Assembly (NCBI GenBank): GCA_037126765.1
Contig: JBBCBC010000033.1
Coordinates: forward strand, 14,274,085 to 14,338,084
Source of the DNA: Stenogyne calaminthoides
Lineage: Eukaryota; Streptophyta; Magnoliopsida; Lamiales; Lamiaceae
DNA length: 64,000 nucleotides
Reading direction: 5' to 3'
The notes below the pieces were generated by a model. It ran no database searches. It saw only the letters and a list, made by a program, of their open reading frames with translations, and was not told the DNA's origin. Numbering within the stretch: position 1 is the first letter of the stretch; each line of letters begins with the position of its first letter. The translations under genes were made by a program, and so were the position numbers. Below are positions 20,847-32,291 of the stretch, in pieces.

Positions 20847-22204
20847 AAGTCCATGAGTTCGACCTAATTGAGAGAGGACAAGGATCAAATGATGTCCCTG
20901 CTAAAGCTGCTGCAAAATTTACTAAATCTGTTGCATTCCAGGCAACCAGTATCAGTTCACGAATTGTTGAACTAGTTGGAAACATCATCTGCCACGCCGA
21001 ACAGATTGCACTACTAACGAGAAAAATTGAACGAACAAATGTTCAGATGGGCAAGTACAGAAATTTTTACGATGACTATCAACGAAGTAGAGAAAGAGAT
21101 CGAAGATCTTCTGACAGATCACAAGAAAGGTGTCATTCTTCAGATGATAGGGATAACAGAAGAGATGAACGAAAAGACGATCACAGAGATGAAAGGAAAG
21201 ATGATCGTAGAGAGGATCACAAAGAGAACAGACGAGATGAGAGATCAGATAAGAGAGGTTCTGATTACAAACAAGGTGAAAAGTCTCCTGACAGATCTTA
21301 CAGAAGAAATGATTCTCCTAACAGAGGATGTTCTGGAGACTCAAGGGTTTGTTACAACTGTCAGAAACCAGGTCACTACAGCGCTGATTACCCCGACCTG
21401 ACTCCCAAGGAAAGAGAGGAAAAGTGGAACAGAAGAGAACAAAGGTTACGAGATAGAAAAGCAATGGTTGCCGACACATCTGGCATTGATGATTCTTATC
21501 TGCCTTATGATGACTCAAGTTACTCATTTGTTGAAGATTTCTGTCTGATTACCACAACTGATGATGTCGATGATATGAACTTCTCATCTGATGAAGACAT
21601 CTGTCTTATGGCCAGAGAAGCAGATCAATCTGAGGTAATCTCTAAACCTTCTGTGGTTCCTTGTTCTACACCTGTTGTGCTAAGCACATCTGCTGGAGAG
21701 ATTAACCTGCAGGTCTACAATGACCAATTGTTTGATGATCTCTCTAATGTAATAGATACTTATACACGAGTGGAAGTTGAGAACGACAACCTAAGGGCTG
21801 AGAATATCCGACTTGTCAAGGAAATTGAGTCAAGTAAAGCAGCTGAACTAAAATTAGCTGAAACTGTTCAGAAGATGACTACAGAACTGGAGTTTCTGAA
21901 AGTCAGTACTACTGATCACGGAAAATTGATTAAGGAACAGTTGACTCTCAATGAACAACAAGCAGGAGAACTCAAAGTCCTTCAGGCTAAGTTTGATGAA
22001 CTCTTCCGAATGCATGAGAATCTGAAAACTACTGAGGACAATTTGCGTAAGAAAATAGAGGTTTTCACGAAATCATCTAAGACCGTTCAAGATCTGAACC
22101 ACTATTTTCGTATGCCAACTCATAAGAAGGGAATTGGGTATGAGAACCCTTCTGGATCCTCAAAAGTCCCGTCTGGTTCACATCAGAAAAGTGTAATCAA
22201 ATGA
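20843..22204 (+). CDS. Gag of element B, C-terminal half (open)
   Basis: This uninterrupted stretch of about 453 codons continues Gag after a frameshift. Residues about 81-165 are extremely rich in Arg, Asp, Glu and Ser (repeats such as RDERKDD). A zinc knuckle follows, CYNCQKPGHYSADY, with the last Cys replaced by Tyr. Then come acidic patches and, at about residues 320-440, a long coiled coil (VENDNLRAENIRLVKEIESS). A coiled-coil Gag extension after the knuckle is a known Sirevirus trait. The reading frame opens at a TTG, so there is no independent start; it is the rest of gag. Confidence 0.85.
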   Translation: MKVHEFDLIERGQGSNDVPAKAAAKFTKSVAFQATSISSRIVELVGNIICHAEQIALLTRKIERTNVQMGKYRNFYDDYQRSRERDRRSSDRSQERCHSSDDRDNRRDERKDDHRDERKDDRREDHKENRRDERSDKRGSDYKQGEKSPDRSYRRNDSPNRGCSGDSRVCYNCQKPGHYSADYPDLTPKEREEKWNRREQRLRDRKAMVADTSGIDDSYLPYDDSSYSFVEDFCLITTTDDVDDMNFSSDEDICLMAREADQSEVISKPSVVPCSTPVVLSTSAGEINLQVYNDQLFDDLSNVIDTYTRVEVENDNLRAENIRLVKEIESSKAAELKLAETVQKMTTELEFLKVSTTDHGKLIKEQLTLNEQQAGELKVLQAKFDELFRMHENLKTTEDNLRKKIEVFTKSSKTVQDLNHYFRMPTHKKGIGYENPSGSSKVPSGSHQKSVIK

Positions 22205-23138
22205 GTTTCTGATCAAGAAACACGAAAAGCCAAATCTGTATCCGATAAGGAAAAGGATCAGCTGACCAGGCAAGGCGAATGCCGTATCAGAAAGGGAACA
22301 AAAATGGACCCCAACTGATCAGACATCAGTCGGGGGATCAACAGAAGAATCTTGTTCTTCTGAAGAGACCTCAGCCAAATCAGCAGAGTAGGCCTCAGTC
22401 TGGACCATCTCACGAGGGAAAGTCCCAGCTGAAGTCAACTCAATCCAAGCTGCCTAACAAGCAAGCTAAGGGTAAACTGCTAAGACTATCTATGCCAAAA
22501 AGATATGAATCTTTTAATGGTAGAAGTCGTACTTACCCTTACAATCAGAAACCTAGGGCTGCTGCACCTGAGCCCCACTGGATTAAAAGAAGACAAATAT
22601 CAATGAAAAATCCCAAGCCTTCTGATTCATCCAAGGCTCACACTAATAATCATACTGACCAGATTGCATATGAAGAGACGTATGATTATGTAGATATTTA
22701 TGGGAGACAAATCAAGCCCTCTGTCTTCAACAAAGGTGCCAGATTTGTTTGGATCCAGAAAGGTACTTCTAACCCCCCAGGACCCGATTCTACTAGGTTA
22801 CCTAAAATCCGATTCGTTCGCAGGTTCGAGTGGGACTGACAAATAAATGAGGTGTACAAGCAACTATCCGGTACATAGATAGTGGATGCTCAAGGAATAT
22901 AACTGGAAGTCAACATCTCCTCAACAATTACATTGAGAAACCAGGCCCACGAGTTCTCTTTGGTGACGACAACTTTGGTTTTACCAGAGGAGTTGGAACC
23001 TTAGTGAATGATGATGTATGGGTTACATGGGTTTCATACGTTGACGGCTAAAAGCACAACATGTTATCTGCATCACAGTTCTGCGACAACGGATTTAGTG
23101 TTTAGTTCTCGTCAGATCAATGCACAATCAAAAATCGA
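22205..23138 (+). pseudogene. Pol N-terminus and protease of element B
   Basis: 22279-22839 is open, Lys/Gln/Pro/Ser-rich and unstructured, with YDYVDIYGRQIKPS near its end; element A has the parallel VYVDVYGRKI before its protease. Near 22870 the protease motif YIDSGCSRNITG is visible, followed by FGDDNFGFTRGVG in the same domain, then stops near 23050 and 23105. The aspartic protease would process Gag-Pol. Frames change at least twice between the open spacer and 23138. Confidence 0.8.
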
Positions 23139-23990
23139 GTGACTCAACAGATCTTGCTAACTGGCTCCAGAAAAGGAACGATTTATACAGCAGATTGGGA
23201 TAGTTGTCCAAGAAATGAATGCTTGATTGTTAAGAGTTCAAAGAGCTTCATCTGGCTCTGGCACAAGAGAATGAGCCATCTGAACTTCAAAACTCTTAAC
23301 AAGATAGCAAGGATGTCCTTGGTTGAAGGTCTCCCGAATGAAGTATTCTCTAAGGATCAGACATGTGCCGCATGTCAGAAGGGAAAACAAGTAAAAGCTT
23401 CATTCAAAGGGATACCTTCGCCTCCATCCAGCAGAGTATTGCAAGTGCTTCATATGGATTTATTTTGACCAGTTACGCCTCTTAGTTTCAATGGACGCAA
23501 ATACACTCTGGTGGTCATGGATGATTACTCCAAGTTCACCTGGGTTGTATTCTTGTATAAGAAGAGTGAAACTACAACAAAGCTACCTGAACTTCTCAAG
23601 AAGATTCAGAATGAGAAGGGTCTCAGCATAGTGAAAATCAGATCAGATAAAGGTACAGAATTCTTGAACCAATTTATATATGATTTTTCTCTGAGTTTGG
23701 TATATACCATGAGACATCAGCTGCAAGACCACCACAACAAAATGGCGTAGCAGAAAGGAGAAACAGAACACTTAAAGAAGCTGCACGCACCATGTTAGCT
23801 GAACATGCAACACAAAGCCGCTTTTGGGCAGAAGCAATCAACACTGCATGTCACACACAGAACAGATGTTCTCTAACTAAGATTCACTTCAAAACACCTT
23901 ATGAACTGTGGAAGGGCAGAAAACCTCGTGTTTCCTACTTTCATGTGTTCGGGTGCAAGTGCTTCATACACAACAATGGGAAGAGTCATT
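23139..23990 (+). pseudogene. Integrase of element B (truncated)
   Basis: The pre-integrase domain (LWHKRMSHLNFKTLNKIARM, then CAACQKGKQVKASF) leads to LHMDLF with a TGA at 23466-23468. Next come VVMDDYSKFTWVVFL and KIRSDKGTEFLNQF. A frameshift at about 23700-23790 follows, then PQQNGVAERRNRTLKEAART and YFHVFGCKCFIHNN. The three catalytic acidic positions are recognisable. The domain stops at about 23990, before the FLGYS signature, where unrelated AT-rich DNA begins. Confidence 0.87.
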
Positions 23991-24300
23991 TGAAAATTAA
24001 AATTAATTCAACACACTCGAATTAAACATTGTTTTAGTTATTTAATGTGGAGGGAGAGAAATGTGAGTGAAAAATTATATATATTTATAGATGTATATAT
24101 AAATTTGGGCTTGTAATTAATTTTGAGCTTGTTGCAATTATTTAACATATTAAATTTGAGCTTGTAAATTAGTTTTGGATTTGTATAATAAATTTGGGCT
24201 TGAAAATGAATTTTGAACTTGTTGCAGGAAAGTGGAGAGAGAGTGGAGAGAATGGGCGGGAACATGTGTTTTTGGAGACTATTCCCTTTTTATATATGTA
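23991..24300. repeat. AT-rich block with imperfect ~45-bp repeats
   Basis: Between about 24098 and 24230 the phrase aaatttgggcttg or aaatttgagcttg occurs three times, each followed by a variant of taattttgagcttgttgca. Nothing here resembles a gene. It abuts the broken end of element B. Confidence 0.7.
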
Positions 24301-26084
24301 TAGATGTTGTTATTAACTCATCTTTACACCTTCCATGTAGATTTATGAATGGCCAAAAAACTCTTTAAACAAAGTTAGAGACAACACATTGTTTGGAATA
24401 GATAGGTAGAATTGGAAAAGAATGTTGTGCTCAGCATGAGGAAGGTAGTTTAAAGGTTTGGTCTTTATTAGCTACTAACAAGGTCTATAATTGGGTTTAT
24501 AATGTGCAGAGTCGTCTGTAATTCATAAGTGGTCATAAGAGTGTGTAAATGACTTAATTATCATAGCGATTAGCAACAAATCATCTTTAATAGGTGTTGA
24601 TTGCATACACTCGGGTCCTGTAATCCTTCAAATATAACATATAATGTTACTTAAGAATTTTCTGTTGTGGTATAAGCTAATTAAAAACACCCCCAACAAC
24701 ATCAGTGTATGTAAGAAATTTGTTTATATTGAGATGGAATGAGAGGTGTGTTGATTATCAATATATATAGCATTGAGATTTAATTAGTTGATTCAATTTG
24801 TTACCCTTTTGTCTCAATACTCAAATTGGAGAATGTATAAGCATCTGGTGGAATACTGAATATATGGACTCTTATATCATTTTTAATTTTTTTAATAATA
24901 ATATTGAAGTCTTTTTTGTGGCTACTATGGTGGTATGAGGTAGTAGGGTATCTCTCAGAGTGTTTGAGAAAGTTTTAAAAAGGGAATGGAGGATAGAATG
25001 TCTCTTAAATGACATGCGCTACTTTAGGCTAGATAAGAACTTGGATTTGTCATTTTTCGGTAATTTACGAATCTTTACTTGAATTGAAAAGTTTTCTCAC
25101 ATTTTGGTTAAAAGCGTAGATGATATGAGTATTTGCCCGTTTGTCTTTGTCCTTTTGTTGTTCTGTGATGATGCACTTTCCCTGTATTTTAGAGGATGGA
25201 AGAACTGTCACATTTGTTATCACCAATGACAGACTTCCGACAGTTACAGAGTCATACTTATACAAGAGTAAAAACGATAATTTGTTTAGACATTTGTCAA
25301 ATAGACTCTATACAGTGTGTATACCGGTCGGTTAACTGATTTTTTGTTTTAAAAATATGTAGAATTTGATTTGTTGAGTGTGCAATATTTTAGACAAAAA
25401 CTTGTATAGACCTAGTTCATGTTATGAACCTTGTTTTTAATTCATGACATTTGACCTACCCAGTGTATAATACGGGTCAAGTTTAGTGGTTTAGAAAAAT
25501 TTGTTGGAAATGAGTGAAATGAGCCAAATAATCCAAGTTCATTGCATTCATGGAAGACCAACTCAATATTTTATCAAAAATAAATTTGAACCGATTTGTC
25601 AATACTTCTTTTAATTATTTATTTGGTAACCTTAAATTATGTTTTTTTTCCCATCATAATGGGATGACTTATTAACTATTATCCTATTAATTTATAGCCT
25701 TTCATAATTTAATGGTTAAATCATGGCATTTTATATTTTAATTGTAATTATTGTGTAATTAAATTCCCAACCCATAGGGAGACTAAAAAAATTTTCAAAC
25801 CCATAACATTTCATTTTCTTATTGATATTTAAATTCTTTGCTCTTGGGTAAATGCTTTGATGCATTTGATATGTTACCTTCTATTTTAAGGAACTTTGGT
25901 ATGGTGGCTTGGGAGCTACTCTAAAAAAATCTCTTATTTTTTGAGTTGTGACTTGATATATTGTTATGGCAGGTTTGCGATCTCGTGTGGTCCAAGAAAG
26001 AAAATGAACATGTGAGCACCCATGGTTAGTCCCAAAATCAAATTACGTGTTGAGATATCCCATAATATAATGCGATGTCAGTAA
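24301..26084. other. AT-rich intergenic stretch, no gene seen
   Basis: Only short shadow-like open frames with no recognisable protein. No LTR, tRNA or inverted repeat stood out. Confidence 0.55.
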
Positions 26085-27480
26085 TTTATTAGGAAAATTA
26101 CTAGGTGGTACATTTTTCTAAAGGAAATTGCTTCTAGATACAACTACTATTTACAATTACTAATACATACAATTTGCCCTGTCAATTACCCAAATCACCC
26201 TTATAAAATCATGCGCAATCTTATAACCCATTAACCATATAATCCTGCGCACTCCTCCCCCATTTCCCAAAACATCTCTCATTTCAATTTTCTTTTTCTC
26301 TCTCTACAATTGCTCTCCAAAAAAAAAAAAAACCAGCGGCGGATTAATGATAGCAGTGGAGATATACCGCCGAGGTGTTCAGGATGCGGCTCGAAAATAG
26401 TGAATGGGGGTATGGTTGTGGGGGTCGAATAAGAAGGCGGCACTGGTTGCGGTGGTTGGTGGTGATAGATCTGTGAGCAATACTAGGGAGATCGCCGCCA
26501 GTGCGGGAGGTGGCGTGTGAAAAAGAAGACGGTAGGTGGCATTTTTTTTTTCTGATTTTTTTTTGAAAATTTTGGATGCGTATTCTTAGGAAGAAGACGG
26601 TATTTTTTCTAAAATAAATTTTATATATTTATTTTTTTTGGGGGTTCTCTGACTTTTTGGACACGTTTTGTGAATTTAATCTTGGGGGGTCTTGTAATTA
26701 AATTGCAGTTTTTATACAGATTTATACAATTTTTATACAGATTTTTGTGGATATATCCAAATCTGTTGATATTTTTGTGGAGCAAATCTCGAAAATATTG
26801 GGATTGAATATATTTTTAAAATTACTGGATATATTTTTGAGATTTTGTTGCAATTTAATTGATTTACCCAAAATTTGATTTACAGTATCTTTTTACTACA
26901 TCTATTTTTTAAATTTTGCAGGTTTTTTTTTTACTTGAACAATGTGTATATTTTATTTTTTATATGAACAAATGCATTTTTATAGAAATTTATGCAATAT
27001 ATTGGAGTTGAATGCAATAATATCACGTTAGTGCATATATAATTTTGTCGCACAATGCATTTATTTGTGCTCAATGCAATTATTTTTTATGGGACACAAT
27101 GCATTTTCTAGCTACAATAAATCTAAAATTAATTTTTTTTTTTTTTTTTATTATTATTTTATTTTATTGTTATTAGATGCATTATTTATTATTATTATTA
27201 ATTGTTTAGCACATAATCTAATTAAGAAAAAAATCGAAAAATAATTTTCAAAAAAATTATTTCAATTAAAAATAATTTTAATACATATTCAGATTTTAAT
27301 ACATATGAAGATATTCCACAAATTTGAATATTTGGTTCAAATAAAAAATTATGGGGGAAAAGGTGTTCTGAAAAGCAAAAAACAGATTTGATGGGGTGAT
27401 GGAATGCAATGTCAGCAAAAAGTAGATTTAAGGGCAATTTAGACATTCCTAGGTACACTTTGTACATGAAAGTAAGAAAA
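26085..27480. other. Possible composite repeat with GC-rich insert
   Basis: This block has AT-rich flanks mentioning tagata, aattgcc and ccctt motifs near both ends, a short poly-A (about 26319-26331), and a GC-rich stretch (26332-26530) encoding Gly/Ala/Arg-rich words. Poly-T runs and many caatgcat-type repeats follow (26960-27115). The two ends share only weak inverse similarity around ctaggt...tgtac. It may be a degraded non-autonomous DNA element carrying foreign sequence, but I cannot define its termini. Confidence 0.25.
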
Positions 27481-30302
27481 AAAGGTCGTTGGGTTGGCTT
27501 GAATTGTAGTTATCAGTGACTCTCTAATTTATTTGCATGATCATTTTGTACAATAATCAGTAATTTTGTGTTGATTTTCATTTTCAATGCAATTGGCAAC
27601 TCTGACAGGCCATAAACACAAGGTATTGTACCTTGCCATTCACCATAGGGGCAGGAATGTATAAGAGGAACAAATTGGTGCTTCTTTATTTCAATCATTT
27701 TTCATTAGTTGATATGATCGATTATTAACTGAAACATATCATCAAACGAAATAAGAACAGGAGGCAAAACACTAAGGTCTTTGAATGTTTACCCTTCACC
27801 CAAGTCCTGGATGAGTACCTTAATATCATAATAGTGAAATTACCAATTTGTCTCATTTAAGCCCAACTTAATTAACCAAATTATTTTACTAAAAAAAATT
27901 GATTCTCGGTTTGGAGATTCTGGTGGAACAAGCCCGGTGAAATTGTTCGATCTGTGTTAATAGTACAGGAGGACTAAAGAAATTTTATTCTTTCTCAAGT
28001 TGCAATTTTGGCTTTTATAGTCCTTCATGCTTTAAACTTTTTGCTTTTTAGTGTTCAACTATTATTTTACAAATAATCTAGGTAAACATTATGCAAAGAA
28101 AGACTGGTACTAGAATTTGTTTGGAGATAAATTTTGACTTGGATCCGTGATAGCTTTAAATATGTAAAACCTGATGAGTGTGCATAATGTATTTATAATA
28201 ATGTGCAATTAAATAATTTTAGTCTGATCAGAAAGTTATTGTCACATCACATGTGATAAACTTTCCATATTATGTATATTTAAATTTATCTAACATTAGC
28301 CCATATATGATTCTTCAACTTGTGTTTTAGCTTCCCAAATATTGGGACTGCGTTTAGCTTTCCAAATATTGCGAATGAAGGGTGTTGTCGTGACATCGGC
28401 TTAAGCAAAAATATACATTTCACTTCTACTTTCACACCATGTGAAATTATTTAATATGTCAATAGCAGAAGTTTAACTTGAAAATGAATTTAAGAGCATA
28501 AAATGAGGTTGACAAAGTCTAGTATAAAAATTTTCATACATGAAAAAACTTTAATTTACAACCAAATTCTGTAATTGGTGAATGTAAGACAAAATTGAAT
28601 GGTTCATGGTTCACTCGGCCCAAGTGGTTCATGGTTCACCCGGCCCGAATAGGTCATAATTTAGGGTTCATTATTTAGTGTTTATGGTGTAGATGGTTGA
28701 TTTAGGACAATTCTATAGATTTTCATACATGAAAATTTTCACACTTGAAAATTTTCACACTACACCTACTCAATCAGGTTCACTTAGAATTTTTTTTACC
28801 ACTTCTTGCTGCTGACAACTTGTGTTGCACGTGCTATACAACTAAAAGTGACTTTGTGTTGAGAATCATTTTTTGACCCTTTTATCCCTAACATCTTTTA
28901 TTTTGTTTAGTTTAGTCCTATAAGTATAATTTTAGGCGAGTTTCACACTATTATCTTGGTTTATTCATGTTCATCTCTGTCTACTCCCATCTGTAACGGT
29001 GAAGATTGTAATAGAAGGTCTTTGTGTAATTTAGCATTTTTTTAATTTTTTACGTTCAAGATTCAACAACGGTGAAGCTAATCCTAAATTTATGATGCTT
29101 AATAATGTCTTTATCAGATGCGCGGAAGCCCTTAAACATGTCAAATAAAACTCTCTGTCCTCCATATTTAAAACAACGAAATTTTGACTACTCCCTCCGT
29201 TACTAAATAATTGTTATTTAGAAGAGGAAATTTGTTTCTATTTAAATGTTGTTTTAGATTTTTTTTTTTTTCAATTTTTTCTTCTTTTACCTCTACCAAT
29301 CCTACAAATTTTTCATATGGTAAGGCATGTGAGTTTCCTTTTATATTGTTTGGGTATGTCAATTTTATGTTTACATTAAAGACCTTAGCTTTCGATTTCC
29401 TAGTTAATCACATAATCCATTAGCAATCTTAACTATTCCCCCCTACAATTAACCGAAAAACATGTCAACTACTCTTGCAAATTTATCGATAATGTGCAAT
29501 GCACGTGCTAAAGACTTAATAATATAAAAGAACAGATAAATTCAACTTAGTATAAAATTAAATTATAACTGTAAGTACATACAATAAAAATAGTTAATAA
29601 AATAACACAAGTTAAGTCTTATCATATAAATAAACTATTTAAGAAAAAAAAATCCACGTCTAATCACATGCACTCCCATTTTTAATAGACATATTACAAT
29701 AATATAATTATTGCAGTTTTTTCACATTCAATCTCACCCTCATTTTCCACAACTATTCATTCAAAAAAAAAATCATCAAAATGAAAAATGAAAAAAAAAA
29801 TTACATCTAAGAACGCCGTTACAGTTTAGGTTTCATGTACAGGATATACTAACGTGATTTTTGGGTTTTACCAAATTTATTTATATTTATTGGTTATTTG
29901 AATTTAAAACAGTTATGTATCTTTATTTATTAGTTTGAGATGTTCTATTATATGATAGTTAATAATTATTATTATTTAATTGCAAAAAAAATAAATTGAG
30001 TTTGAGTTTTACTTTTAGAGTTGGACTCTTGTGATATATTGCACCATAGTATTATGTGCAATACATCATAATTAAGATAATTTTTTAAAAAATTTGCGGG
30101 TTTGGTCGGCGCGGGTCGGCGCGGATCTGGACGGACGGATAAATATTTATAGAAGTATATGTTTATCACATATGTATTGTAGCCTAGTCGTTCGGGTCCG
30201 TTGTTAAGATATTTGATCGCATGTTTAATTCTTATTGAGCACATAATTTTAAATTTTACTTTTTGTTAAGTGTTTGTGTGTTAACATCTATGTATAAGTG
30301 TT
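27481..30302. other. AT-rich intergenic stretch, no gene seen
   Basis: No protein family is recognisable. Small items only: a 20-bp direct repeat ggttcatggttcac-cggcc (28601-28620 and 28626-28645), repeated gaaaattttcaca (about 28730-28765), a lone ctccctccgt at about 29192 like one end of a Stowaway element but without its partner, and a tandem tcggcgcgg string near 30108-30125. Confidence 0.5.
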
Positions 30303-30339
30303 ACTACATTGTTATATTGAAATAACTTCATATCTTACG

Positions 30340-30690
30340 TAACACGTATTAAAACATTACGTAACACATAAATATTCTTGTTTTAACGTAACACATAAAT
30401 ATTCGTAAGGTAACACATTGTTGTTCATATGATAACAAATGATTATTCACATAGCATTAGGACATGCAGTGTTACATATTACTAAAAAAACAAGTGTTAC
30501 TATATGAATAAAAAAGTGTTACTCTATGAAGAAAAATGTGTTACCACATGAACAAAATCAGTATAAGCGCGAAAAGAAATCCGAAGTCTAAAATTATTGA
30601 TTTAAAGAACAATTTGATGTGTTACTACATGAACAAAATAGTGTTACCATATGAACAAAAGAGTGTTACTATATGAGCAAAAACCAGTAC
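30340..30690. repeat. GTGTTAC / GTAACAC minisatellite-like cluster
   Basis: The left part has gtaacacataaatattc twice, with a third gtaacacat after it. The right part has at least six copies of gtgttac followed by tatatgaacaaaa-like text, in the opposite sense. The core words are reverse complements of each other, so the cluster as a whole is roughly inverted. Two longer units (about 30541-30620 and 30618-30745) also share tttaaagaacaa. No coding potential. Confidence 0.75.
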
Positions 30691-30700
30691 TAGCATGGGA

Positions 30701-31319
30701 AAAAACCTCAGTTCAAAATTACAGATTTAAAGAACAACGTGAGAAGAGTGCAGAAGGATCTATATATTTGAGAGGATAAGAAAACTGAAGAAAGCGAGAA
30801 GAATGTGGAAGAGAAAAAAGAAAAAGAATAACAAGAGAAAAGAAGGAAAATCTGAAGACGCAGCTGTTGAACGCGACACAAGGAAGAAGAAAGCCCTACC
30901 CGACCTGCACGCGTTGCAGATCCACGAAAAAATAAAAAAAACTAAATTAACTTGTAATTATACATATGACTTATATGCGATATTGCATACAAGTTTTTGC
31001 GTTACTTTTATGGGGTCGGTGAATTCCAAGCTTCGTCTTAAAAAATTAGTATGTTTGACGAAATAGCCTCGCATAAGGATTCAACTTTAAATAACTTAAG
31101 AATACATCATCATGTACCAATAATTATAAGCAAACATATTTTTACAATTATATAAATAAATGAATTTCAGACTTGTTGTAATATAAATTAATGTGATGAC
31201 TTGGAGGTATGAATTTGAAAGAATGTGGACGTAGTGAAATAAATATTGTTTGACGGTGATGTTTTGATTCCTTATTTTACTGACACAATAAATGATGAAA
31301 TGAAGTGTTATGATTTAAT
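30701..31319. other. Stretch with no supported gene
   Basis: A short Lys-rich open frame (30803-31066) begins MWKRKKKKNNKRKEGKSEDA but matches nothing I know and lies on purine-rich sequence, so I do not call it a gene. The last five bases (31315-31319, TTAAT) are the left target duplication of element Y. Confidence 0.5.
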
Positions 31320-31581
31320 TGATGCGAGATCTTCTATGCTTACAGGGTGAGATTATGTTTCAAGAAAATAGGATTAATCCTAGAAATATAATATTATATT
31401 CAATATTCAAAGGTGTCTTATAACCTATTTATACTAATAAAAGATGAAACCCTAATTTTCTCCCAAAGAATGGGATCAATGTAATAACAAAAATAAATCA
31501 ACGACATTAATTAGGATAATTATTAAAAGAAATACGTAATATATTTGAAAATGTGAAGAGGTGATAAATTATTATGCATCA
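31320..31581 (-). repeat. 3' LTR of element Y
   Basis: It pairs with 50587-50863: both contain cctatttatactaataaaa and caacgacat. On the minus strand that string holds a TATAAATAGG promoter-like box. It starts TGATGC on the minus strand at 31581, and the outer flank is TTAAT. Confidence 0.88.
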
Positions 31582-32291
31582 TCCTTTCACTCTTCGGTGA
31601 GATTCATCCTCAAATCTAGATAAATCATTCAAGAAAAAATAGTGAGCGGACGAGCCAAAATATCCTAGGACGAATCTTAAATGAATCATTCTGGAGAAAA
31701 GTGTGCCGACGAGTCGGAATATCCTTGAACTCGCGAAAGTAAGGCGTAATAATCTTTAAAAAATCACCTGCGGGAATATTCTTGTACTCGTGAAAGCAAA
31801 GTGGAATAATCTTCGAAAATATTATTGCGACATCATCACGATATTCTTCATAAGTAGGAAGAAACACGAAATCAATGGTGGGCTGCTCGTCCTCATAAAT
31901 AGGTGGCCCATCATAATTGAAAATTTTAAAATAAGCATCCACCTCAAATTCTTCCGAAAAAATTGCAGGCCCAACCTTACTAATATGATCGAGCTCACCT
32001 TCAGCAAGCCCAATTCCAAAAATTAAATTAAATATAAGGAGGCCAAAAGAATATCTTTGTTAACCAAAGAACAACCCAAACTTAAAGGAATTAGTTGGTC
32101 CAATTATGTTACCAATTGTTGTGTGAAGCCCGTGTGACCTGCTTAGGGCAACAACAAGAGAAGCACCAGCATTGGAGCTCAAATAATCGCGACATCGATT
32201 ATCTTGGTATGCGCTTTACCGCACGATGGCAAGAGAGAGAAGGTGGTTGTGGCAATTGATGTGGTTGTGTGCGGCTCATTTGCTGCGGTTT
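31582..32291 (-). other. Element Y internal region, 3' part
   Basis: It contains the purine tract (31582-31595, minus strand GAAGAGTGAAAGGA). It has overlapping open frames on the minus strand, for example MDAYFKIFNYDGPPIYEDEQ (31625-31942), that I do not recognise. No protease, RT or integrase motif. It could be cargo captured from a host gene or a decayed gag remnant. Element M starts at 32292. Confidence 0.5.

Larger units (their letters stand above)
18544..23990 (+). mobile_element. Element B: Sirevirus-like Ty1/Copia, 3'-truncated
   Basis: A plus-strand element with a 5' LTR, initiator-Met PBS, gag, protease and integrase. It ends abruptly near 23990 inside the integrase C-terminal domain, against AT-rich non-element DNA. 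It was inserted into the 3' LTR of element A (left flank AAGCT, 18539-18543). RT, RNase H, the 3' ORF and the 3' LTR are missing, so a deletion followed insertion. Confidence 0.88.

Noticed and set aside
26085..27480. Defining a MULE with terminal inverted repeats
   Set aside because: The two ends share only a few short words and no target duplication could be fixed.
29191..29460. A second Stowaway MITE starting ctccctccgt
   Set aside because: No matching ggagggag end with TA is visible downstream, so only one terminus-like string can be seen.
24301..30302. Host protein-coding genes
   Set aside because: Only short scattered open frames; no conserved motif, exon-like codon usage or recognisable protein.
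30803..31066. Lys-rich open frame beginning MWKRKKKKNNKRKEG
   Set aside because: It lies on purine-rich low-complexity DNA, matches no family I know and has no supporting splice or promoter signals.
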